Positions 5,390 through 10,383 of a stretch of DNA of 10,383 nt are shown here, piece after piece (the stretch's first letter is position 1; the number at the start of each line of letters is the position of its first letter). Under the pieces are notes generated by a model. It made no database searches. It was not told where the DNA came from and worked only from the letters and a program-made list of their open reading frames with translations. Location: positions 1 to 10,383 of the forward strand of contig JALVTX010000072.1 of NCBI GenBank assembly GCA_027035825.1, in the 5' to 3' direction. The position numbers and the translations under genes were made by a program. The DNA is from Mariprofundaceae bacterium. GTDB lineage: Bacteria; Pseudomonadota; Zetaproteobacteria; Mariprofundales; Mariprofundaceae.

Positions 5390-6247
5390 TCACCATTTGC
5401 GCACGAAGGATTCCAGCCGCTTGTCGAGGATGGCGAGCGGGTCGCCCTCGCCGGGCGAGATGGCGTCCATGGTGAAGCCGATGTCCACGCCGATGCGCTG
5501 CTCGGTCTCCGGCCAGATGAGGCTCACGTTCCAGCCCGCGCGCAAGTCCTCGGCCCAGCGTCGCGCCGACTCCTCGGCCATTTCCGGCAGCAGCACGGCA
5601 AAGCGTCCCTGGCCCATGTCGGCGCAGAGGTCGTAGTTGCGAAGCGAGCCGCGGATGGCGCGACCGGCCTCCAGGCAGGCGGCGTCGGCGAACCACTGCG
5701 CCTGCCCGCGCACCAGCGACACGTAGTTGCCGATGTCCACCATGGCCAGCGAAAGGGGGCGGAAGTTGTCGCGGCAGCGTTCCGCCTCCATGGCCAGCGC
5801 ATGACGGAAGAAGCCGGGGGTTTCGAGGCCGCTGACCGGATCGCGGAAGAAATACCTGCGCAGCCGTTCCCCGCGCATCAGCGCCGTGGTCACGCGCGCG
5901 ATCAGCTGCTGCGGCGTCACCGGCTTGGTGAGGTAGTCGTCCACGCCCAGGGTCAGGCCCTTGATCTGGTCGTCGAGGTTGTCCAGCGAACTCAAGAACA
6001 CGAACGGCGTCAGATTGAAGCGCTGCTGCTCGCGCACGGCGTTGTAGAAGGCCCAGCCATCCATGTTCGGCATCATGATGTCGGCCAGGATCAAATCCAC
6101 CGGCCGCCGGTCGAGTATCTCCAGCGCCTGCTCGCCGTCCTCGGCTTCCAGCACCCGGAAGCCGCCCTGCTGAAGGAAATGCGACGTCAGGTCGCGGCTG
6201 GAGCCGGAATCCTCGACCACCAGCACCGTTTTCATGCTCAAGTCCAT
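5390..6247 (-). CDS. Response regulator: receiver domain plus degenerate GGDEF domain (PleD-like layout)
   Basis: A 285-aa cytoplasmic two-component regulator. The receiver domain (about 6-125) is complete: acidic pair Glu12/Asp13 in VLVVED, phosphoacceptor Asp56 in LILADIMMPNMDGW, Ser86/Ser87 in FLSS and Lys108 in YLTKPV. After a linker, residues about 136-262 follow the outline of a GGDEF domain, from DPVSGLETPGFFRHAL to DMGQGRFAVLLPE. The signature GGDEF is replaced by GQGRF at 212-216, and the metal-binding strand reads AMVDIGNY with one Asp. Cyclase activity is therefore unlikely; a dimerisation or signal-sensing role is more plausible. The start ATG 6247 has GGAGG five bases upstream; ATG 6235 is a possible alternative. 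It begins two bases after the M16 partner gene and precedes rsmD. No sensor kinase is in the window. Confidence 0.88.
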   Translation of the reverse strand: MDLSMKTVLVVEDSGSSRDLTSHFLQQGGFRVLEAEDGEQALEILDRRPVDLILADIMMPNMDGWAFYNAVREQQRFNLTPFVFLSSLDNLDDQIKGLTLGVDDYLTKPVTPQQLIARVTTALMRGERLRRYFFRDPVSGLETPGFFRHALAMEAERCRDNFRPLSLAMVDIGNYVSLVRGQAQWFADAACLEAGRAIRGSLRNYDLCADMGQGRFAVLLPEMAEESARRWAEDLRAGWNVSLIWPETEQRIGVDIGFTMDAISPGEGDPLAILDKRLESFVRKW

Positions 6248-6249
6248 CT

Positions 6250-7569
6250 TCACCTCCCCTGGGGGCCGACCGTCACCACGCTCCAGGCGTCGGGATCGAG
6301 GAAACGCTTCGCGGCCGCCCGAACCTCGGCAAGGGTAACGCCGCGGATGCGCGCCCGCCAGCGCTGGAGGTAGTCCAGCGGCAGGCCGTAGAAGCCGATC
6401 ATGGACATCAGGCTCACGCGCTTGGCGTTGGAATCCAGCCGGTGCGCGAAGCCGCCGGCCAGGTTGGCCCGAGCCGCCGCCAGCTGCCGCGCGGTGATCT
6501 TGCCCGCGTGCATCTCGCGCATCACGCGCCGCACCACCTTCAATGCCTCGTTCGTCTGGTCGGCGCGCGTCTTCAGACTGATGACGAACGGGCCCGGCGC
6601 CGCCAGCGGCACGAAATAGGAATACACGCCATAGACCAGTCCGCGCTGCTCGCGCACCTCGTCCATCAGCCGCGAGGAGAAGCCGCCGCCGCCCAGGATG
6701 TGGTTGAGCAGCATGTCGGCGAAGAAATCGCGGCTGTAGCGGGATGGCCCCAGCCGGGCGAGCTGCGCCGTGGTCTGCCGGGTGGGCATGGGCACGTGGA
6801 CGCGCCTGGGTTCCGTCGGCGCCGGCGCGGCCACGTCGCGCGGGGACTGTGCCGGCCGGCCCCGCCAGCCCTTCAGCGCCGGGCGCAGCAGCCGCAGCAG
6901 CGCCTTCATCGTCACGTCGCCGCTGACCGCCAGCACCGCGCCTTGCGACCGGAACTGGCGGCGATAGATGCCCTTGAGATCGTCCAGCGTCACCCGCGCC
7001 AGGCTGTTCACGCTGCCGTCGGGACGATGGCCGTAGCCGTGATGCGGGTAGAGCAGGCGCAGCGTGACCTCGGCCGCCCGCACGTCCGGCGTTTCCAGCG
7101 ACTTGCGCGCCGCCGCCAGCGCATCGGATTTCAGGATCGCGAAGCGCTTCTTGTCCCAGCCCGGCGCCAGCGCTGCCTCGGCCAGCGCCGCGACGGCATC
7201 GTTCAGCGTCTCGGTCAGGGTCGTGACGCCGATGGAGAGCGAATCGCGGTCGGCGTCGGCGCCAAGCCGCAGCGCCCGCGCGTCCAGCCAGTCCGCCCAC
7301 GCCCGGTAGTCGCGCCGGGCCGTGTGATCGGCCAGCATGGTCGCCAGCATCGCGGCCGCGCCGCCGTGGCCCTCGGGGTCGAAGCGGCTGCCCGCCGGCG
7401 TGGTCAGCCGCATCACCACCATCGGCACGTTGTGCGCCTCCATCAGCAGCACGCGCAGGCCATTGTCCAGCCGCGCTTCCTGGATCGGGGGGATGGCCCG
7501 GGCCATCGGCGCCGCCAGCAACGCCAGGCCGAGCACGACAAGGGTGGATAACCATCGGCGCATCGTCAT
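6250..7569 (-). CDS. M16 family peptidase-like protein, non-catalytic partner subunit
   Basis: A 439-aa exported protein. The signal peptide is about 1-25: an Arg pair, a Leu/Ala-rich core, then cleavage after ARA before IPPIQEARLDNGLRVLL. The last part is the usual first strand of the M16 fold. Where active enzymes have HxxEH, this protein has GHGGAAAMLATML at 67-79. Aligned by the surrounding residues, the His, Glu and His become Ala73, Ala76 and Thr77, so zinc binding is lost. The C-terminal half keeps SSRLMDEVREQRGLVYGVYSY at 298-318, with the Arg300/Tyr313 substrate-binding pair of the partner subunit. This is the usual division of labour in two-gene M16 systems and mitochondrial processing peptidase. 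The start ATG 7569 overlaps the stop of the catalytic gene (ATGA) and has GGGAGG six bases upstream. Location is probably periplasmic. Confidence 0.93.
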   Translation of the reverse strand: MTMRRWLSTLVVLGLALLAAPMARAIPPIQEARLDNGLRVLLMEAHNVPMVVMRLTTPAGSRFDPEGHGGAAAMLATMLADHTARRDYRAWADWLDARALRLGADADRDSLSIGVTTLTETLNDAVAALAEAALAPGWDKKRFAILKSDALAAARKSLETPDVRAAEVTLRLLYPHHGYGHRPDGSVNSLARVTLDDLKGIYRRQFRSQGAVLAVSGDVTMKALLRLLRPALKGWRGRPAQSPRDVAAPAPTEPRRVHVPMPTRQTTAQLARLGPSRYSRDFFADMLLNHILGGGGFSSRLMDEVREQRGLVYGVYSYFVPLAAPGPFVISLKTRADQTNEALKVVRRVMREMHAGKITARQLAAARANLAGGFAHRLDSNAKRVSLMSMIGFYGLPLDYLQRWRARIRGVTLAEVRAAAKRFLDPDAWSVVTVGPQGR

Positions 7570-8966
7570 GCCCGGCCTCCCGCGCGTTCGTGATGCCGCC
7601 GCTGGCGGTGTGGGGTTGGCGTTTTCTTGGGCAGCAAAACGCCGGTGGTGGCGCGCTCCGGGCGGATCCAGCGCTTCAACGCCCGGCGCACGTCGTCGGC
7701 GCTCACCGCGCGCAGCAGCGCCAGCCAGCGACCGCGCCGGTTCGCGCCGATGCCCACGCTCTCCATCTCGCCGATCTCGCGCGCCCGCAGGTAGAGCGAA
7801 TCCTGCGCGAATACCTCGTCGGCGACGATGCGCCGCTTGGCGGCGGCCAGTTGCGCCGGCGTCGGCCCCTTGGCGGCCATGTCCCGAATCACCCGCCAGA
7901 AGGCGCGTTCGAAGGCCTCGGGCGTCTGTTTCGGGCCCAGCATGCCGTAGGCGTTCCACAAGTCCGTGTCCATCGAGAACGGATCGTAGCCGGCGCCGGC
8001 CGAAAAGGCCTTGCGCCCCTCGTCCACCAGCCGTCGGGTCAGCACCGCCGAGCGGCCGCCGGAGAGAATCTCGGTGGCCACGGTCAGCGCCGCGGCCTCG
8101 CGGTCGTTCCGGCCCGGCCGCCAGGCCGGCACGGGCATGGCGATGACCGTCATCGGTAGCCGCGCGCCGGGCAGTCGCGCCACCATGCGCTTGGATCCCA
8201 GGGGCTCCGGCTCCACGGGCCGGAAGCGCGGCGGCGCGGGCCGCTTGCGGATGCGGCCCAGCGTGCGGCCGACCACGCGCTTGACGTGCGCGAAATCCAC
8301 ATCGCCGACGATGACCACCACCGCGTTGCCCGGCACGTAGTAACGGCGGTAGAAGGCGCGCACGTCCTCGATGGTGAGGCGCCGCAAGTCCTGCATCCAG
8401 CCGATGACCGGGTTGCGGTAGGGCGAAAGCCGCAGCGCCACCGCCGAGAGCTCCTCGAACATGCGGCTGTTCGGGTCGTCATCGGTGCGCATGCGCCGCT
8501 CCTCCATGATGACCCGGATTTCCTTCGCGTATTCCTTCGCGTCCAGCGTCAGGCGGGCGAAGCGCTCGGCCTCCATGCCCAGCACCTCGTCCACGTGCTC
8601 CGACGGTATGATCTCGAAATAGGCCGTGTAGTCGGTGGCGGTGAAGGCGTTGTCCACCCCGCCCATGGCGGCGATGCGCTTCGAATACTCGCCGGGCTTC
8701 ATGTGCGTCGAGCCCTTGAACGACATGTGCTCCAGCACATGCGCGAGACCCGTCTTGCCGCGAATCTCGTCGCGCCCGCCCACCTGGTGCCAGACCTCGA
8801 TGACGGCCACGGGGGCGGCGTGATCCTCCTCGACGACGAGCTTCAGGCCGTTGGCGAAGGTGGCTGTCTGTAGCCGGGGGACGGATGCGGCGGGCTCGGC
8901 CACGGCGGATTGCGCGGCCAGCCAGGCCAAGGCCAAGGATGCAACCAGGAAGCGATGGATATTCAT
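7566..8966 (-). CDS. M16 family zinc metallopeptidase, catalytic subunit
   Basis: A 466-aa exported peptidase of the pitrilysin/processing-peptidase family. The signal peptide is about 1-23 (core LVASLALAWLAAQ, cleavage after AVA before EPA). The inverted zinc motif His76-Val-Leu-Glu79-His80 lies in GLAHVLEHMSFKG. The downstream Glu ligand is Glu156 in IMEERRMRTDDDP, 76 residues after His80, as the family requires. The C-terminal half has TRRLVDEGRKAFSAGAGY, where the Tyr of the Arg/Tyr pair is replaced by Phe, fitting a division of roles with the neighbouring subunit. The C-terminus is basic and His-rich (HRQRRHHERAGGRA). ATG 8966 is chosen because it starts the signal peptide. It has no Shine-Dalgarno, and a candidate -10 box lies only eight bases upstream, so a leaderless mRNA is possible. 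Substrates are unknown; small periplasmic peptides are typical. Confidence 0.95.
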   Translation of the reverse strand: MNIHRFLVASLALAWLAAQSAVAEPAASVPRLQTATFANGLKLVVEEDHAAPVAVIEVWHQVGGRDEIRGKTGLAHVLEHMSFKGSTHMKPGEYSKRIAAMGGVDNAFTATDYTAYFEIIPSEHVDEVLGMEAERFARLTLDAKEYAKEIRVIMEERRMRTDDDPNSRMFEELSAVALRLSPYRNPVIGWMQDLRRLTIEDVRAFYRRYYVPGNAVVVIVGDVDFAHVKRVVGRTLGRIRKRPAPPRFRPVEPEPLGSKRMVARLPGARLPMTVIAMPVPAWRPGRNDREAAALTVATEILSGGRSAVLTRRLVDEGRKAFSAGAGYDPFSMDTDLWNAYGMLGPKQTPEAFERAFWRVIRDMAAKGPTPAQLAAAKRRIVADEVFAQDSLYLRAREIGEMESVGIGANRRGRWLALLRAVSADDVRRALKRWIRPERATTGVLLPKKTPTPHRQRRHHERAGGRA

Positions 8967-8973
8967 GGGCGGC

Positions 8974-9001
8974 AATGTACGCGATGCGCGCCGGCGTTCA
9001 A
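8974..9001 (-). promoter_or_regulatory. Candidate promoter immediately upstream of the catalytic M16 gene
   Basis: Minus-strand TTGAAC (9001-8996) and TACATT (8979-8974) are separated by 16 bases, each matching four of six sigma-70 consensus positions. The -10 box ends eight bases before ATG 8966, so transcription would start at or next to the start codon. That fits the missing Shine-Dalgarno but is only suggestive. Confidence 0.3.
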
Positions 9002-9003
9002 GG

Positions 9004-9029
9004 CGCGGGCGAAGCGCAGCCCGCCCGCG
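9004..9029. repeat. 8-bp GC hairpin upstream of the M16 operon
   Basis: CGCGGGCG (9004-9011) pairs exactly with CGCCCGCG (9022-9029) around a 10-base loop. If the 9037-9064 promoter is used, this hairpin falls in the 5' untranslated region of the M16 transcript. No T-run follows. Confidence 0.5.
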
Positions 9030-9036
9030 GCAATCG

Positions 9037-9064
9037 ATTATGCCGCCCGGCAGCACCAAGCCAA
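9037..9064 (-). promoter_or_regulatory. Candidate sigma-70 promoter between the barrel protein and the M16 operon
   Basis: Minus-strand TTGGCT (9064-9059) and CATAAT (9042-9037) with a 16-base spacer. The -10 box matches five of six consensus positions and stands out in very GC-rich sequence. It would give a leader of about 65 bases containing the 9004-9029 hairpin. Confidence 0.35.
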
Positions 9065-9069
9065 CCCGG

Positions 9070-9110
9070 CCCGCCCATCCGGCGAGCGCGCGCCGACGCC
9101 GGTGGGCGGG
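9070..9110 (-). terminator. Strong GC hairpin just after the outer-membrane protein gene
   Basis: The arms 9070-9084 and 9097-9110 pair over 14 bases (CCCGCCCA with TGGGCGGG, then CCGGCG with CGCCGG) with one bulged base and a 12-base loop. It begins 14 bases after the stop codon at 9125, the right place for a terminator. The following minus-strand sequence (CCGGGTTGGCTTGG) has only scattered Ts. It may be a U-poor intrinsic terminator or an mRNA 3' stabiliser. Confidence 0.5.
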
Positions 9111-9124
9111 ACGGATCAGGCCGA

Positions 9125-9784
9125 TCAGAACCTCCAGCTGAGGCTGATGGCCGCCACGGGATAGAATTTGAACTTGTTCAGCGAGTTGTCCAGCTTCGCC
9201 TTTTCCGCCGCGATGTCCGCGGCCAGGCCGGGCACGGTCTTGCTGGTCGAAATGCTGGTCTTGGGCTTGCCCTGATAGAGCACGCCGATATCCACGCCGA
9301 GCCCCAGCGGGCTGCCGCCGGACACCGCATCGCCCCAGCCGATGCCCACATAGGGCGCGACCTTGTTGAAATCCATGCGGCCATGGACCGTGCCGATTTG
9401 GGCGGCCGTATATGTTCTGCCATTGAAGACGAAGCTGGCGGCGGCGTTTGGCACGCCGGTGATGTCCAGCTTGTTTCCGTTGTAATAGACGCCGCCCGTC
9501 AGGCGGAACTTGCCGCCAAAGGGATAGAAATCCGCCAGGGCGCCAACGGAAAACAGCTTCAGCTTCGCATCGTAGCTGACATCGGTCTGGTTCACCGTGG
9601 TGCTGTAGTTGTAGCCGTTGAGCTGAATGCGACCATTGAGCATCATGGGCACGAGGTTGGTGGTGACCTCCACGCCCGCGCCCAGCGTGCTGGCCTTGAC
9701 GCCGAGCGCGAACCCGTCCGCTTGCGCGGAAGTGGCGCAACCCATGCCGATGGCGACCGTCAGTGCAAGAAACGTCCGTTTCAT
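9125..9784 (-). CDS. Small outer-membrane beta-barrel protein, unnamed family
   Basis: A 219-aa exported protein. The signal peptide MKRTFLALTVAIGMGCATSAQA is cleaved after residue 22, giving DGFALGVKASTLGAGVEV. The mature chain has the alternating polar/aromatic pattern of beta strands and ends in ISLSWRF. The terminal Phe is the usual recognition signal for the barrel assembly machinery. Repeated strand-turn blocks include FSVGALADFYPFGGKFRLTGGVYYNGNKLD (78-107) and KVAPYVGIGWGDAV (141-154). A short charged helix-like segment, GLAADIAAEKAKLDNSLNKFK at 186-206, precedes the last strand. I recognise this as a type of small barrel often annotated as hypothetical; I do not know its function, and it is not a clear OmpW or OmpA. 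The start ATG 9784 has GGAGGAGG upstream at good spacing and begins the signal peptide. Upstream in-frame starts overlap trmFO and are not needed. Confidence 0.85.
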   Translation of the reverse strand: MKRTFLALTVAIGMGCATSAQADGFALGVKASTLGAGVEVTTNLVPMMLNGRIQLNGYNYSTTVNQTDVSYDAKLKLFSVGALADFYPFGGKFRLTGGVYYNGNKLDITGVPNAAASFVFNGRTYTAAQIGTVHGRMDFNKVAPYVGIGWGDAVSGGSPLGLGVDIGVLYQGKPKTSISTSKTVPGLAADIAAEKAKLDNSLNKFKFYPVAAISLSWRF

Positions 9785-9819
9785 GGTGAAGCCCTCCTCC
9801 AGCGAGATATGGTCGCGCA

Positions 9820-9849
9820 AGCATAGCGGCCATGCGTTCATCGAGGCAA
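9820..9849 (-). promoter_or_regulatory. Possible promoter for the outer-membrane protein gene
   Basis: Minus-strand TTGCCT (9849-9844, inside the trmFO 3' end) and TATGCT (9825-9820) with an 18-base spacer, each four of six against sigma-70. A start near 9812 would leave a leader of about 28 bases that includes the GGAGGAGG site. The call is weak. Confidence 0.25.
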
Positions 9850-10383
9850 CCATGCTTCCAGCGACGCCAGCGCCCGTTCGGAGACCTTGCGCCGGCGCTC
9901 GGCCTTGCCCAGCCGGCGCTTGTCCTCGCGCTTCGGCGCTGGCGGCAGCAGGCCGAAATTGATGTTCATCGGCTGGAAATCCTCGACCCGGGTGCGGGTG
10001 ACGTGCGCCAGCAGCGCGCCGTGCGCCGTGTCCTCCGGCGGCGGCAGGGGCTCCCGGCCGCGCGCGAGATCGGCCAGGAAGATGCCGGCGAGCAAGCCCG
10101 TCGCCGCCGATTCCACGTAGCCCTCGACGCCGGTGATCTGGCCGGCGAACAGGATGCGGGGCTCCTTCTTCAGCCGCAGCGCGCCATCCAGCAGCAACGG
10201 GGACTTGATGAAGGTGTTGCGGTGCAGGCTGCCCAGTCGGAAGAACTCCGCATGCTCCAGCCCCGGAATCATCCGGAACACGCGCTTCTGCTCGGGGTAG
10301 GTCATCTTGGTCTGGAAGCCGACCATGTTCAGCAGGCTGCCCAGGCGGTTGTCGCGCCGCAGCTGCACCACGGCGTAGGGCGT
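9838..10383 (-). CDS. trmFO: Folate/FAD-dependent tRNA (uracil-54-C5)-methyltransferase, C-terminal fragment
   Basis: Makes 5-methyluridine at position 54 of the tRNA T-loop using methylenetetrahydrofolate and reduced FAD. The window holds the last 181 codons; the N-terminal FAD-binding part lies beyond base 10383. Conserved blocks, in order, are YAVVQLRRDN, GFQTKMTYPEQKRVFRMIPGLEHAEFFRLGSLHRNTFI, the flavoprotein strand FAGQITGVEGYVESAATGLLAGI, and FQPMNINFGLLPP. The C-terminus ends in a basic helical tail (KREDKRRLGKAERRRKVSERAL). The stop at 9838 lies 53 bases before the barrel-protein start. TrmFO is typical of Bacillota and several proteobacterial lineages, while beta- and gammaproteobacteria mostly use SAM-dependent TrmA. 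GidA/MnmG shares the fold but lacks these blocks. Confidence 0.94.
   Translation of the reverse strand, partial: TPYAVVQLRRDNRLGSLLNMVGFQTKMTYPEQKRVFRMIPGLEHAEFFRLGSLHRNTFIKSPLLLDGALRLKKEPRILFAGQITGVEGYVESAATGLLAGIFLADLARGREPLPPPEDTAHGALLAHVTRTRVEDFQPMNINFGLLPPAPKREDKRRLGKAERRRKVSERALASLEAWLPR

Noticed and set aside
5192..6373. Long open frame (393 codons) on the plus strand opposite rsmD and the response regulator
   Set aside because: It lies antisense to two well-supported genes, its translation is Arg/Ala/Gly/His-rich without domain features, and GC-rich sequence commonly leaves such frames open.
6442..7551. Plus-strand open frame (369 codons) opposite the non-catalytic M16 gene
   Set aside because: It is a shadow of the M16 coding frame; composition is His/Arg/Gln-rich and no motif or ribosome binding site supports it.
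6248..7555. In-frame upstream extension of the response regulator into the M16 gene
   Set aside because: The extension is an out-of-frame reading of the M16 partner. The receiver domain begins at ATG 6247 with a strong Shine-Dalgarno.
8967..9833. In-frame upstream extension of the catalytic M16 protein through the barrel gene
   Set aside because: It would bury the signal peptide internally and overlap the whole barrel gene in another frame.
9785..9853. Upstream start for the barrel protein at 9853
   Set aside because: It would place 23 residues ahead of a good signal peptide and overlap trmFO; ATG 9784 has the ribosome binding site.
1..10383. CRISPR array, tRNA, rRNA, prophage or defence genes
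   Set aside because: I saw no regularly spaced direct repeats, no tRNA-like cloverleaf and no such protein families. The window is mainly housekeeping.

Overview
The window is a GC-rich (about two thirds by eye), densely packed chromosomal segment of a Gram-negative bacterium, most likely a member of the Pseudomonadota. The evidence for this is a secreted outer-membrane barrel protein ending in Phe, a pair of exported M16 peptidase subunits, and a ruvX-pyrR-pyrB-pyrC gene order familiar from pseudomonads and relatives. The tRNA methylase at the right edge is the folate/FAD type (TrmFO), whereas most beta- and gammaproteobacteria use TrmA, so I do not assign an order or genus. All genes except prmA are on the minus strand, so transcription runs mostly right to left.

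Left block (1-3038, minus): a tightly overlapping operon of a small FAD/NAD(P)-binding reductase, ruvX, pyrR, pyrB and the first third of pyrC. Consecutive genes overlap by 29, 8, 4 and 4 bases. The last three belong to de novo pyrimidine synthesis: aspartate transcarbamoylase, dihydroorotase and the PyrR regulator/UPRTase. No PyrR-type leader or attenuator lies between ruvX and pyrR.

Middle (3039-4337): a 102-bp divergent gap, then prmA, the only plus-strand gene. It is followed by a 273-bp non-coding element bounded by roughly 31-bp imperfect terminal inverted repeats (4065-4337). This looks like a MITE-type mobile element. Its right end overlaps the last codons of coaD, so the coaD stop codon lies inside the terminal repeat.

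Right block (4322-10383, minus), in transcription order: the C-terminal part of trmFO; a 219-aa outer-membrane beta-barrel protein; a gap holding two GC-rich hairpins and two candidate promoters; a catalytic M16 peptidase (HVLEH motif); a non-catalytic M16 partner that has lost the zinc motif but keeps the Arg/Tyr pair; a response regulator with an intact receiver domain and a degenerate GGDEF domain (GQGRF); rsmD; and coaD. From the first M16 gene to coaD the genes are coupled (gaps or overlaps of 4, 2, 22 and 4 bases), so they probably form one operon.

Most of the window is housekeeping. The best candidates for something less ordinary are the inverted-repeat element that ends coaD, the degenerate-GGDEF response regulator inside the M16-rsmD-coaD operon, and the odd fpr/ruvX junction, where a perfect 9-bp inverted repeat spans the upstream stop codon and RuvX carries a Ser-rich N-terminal extension.
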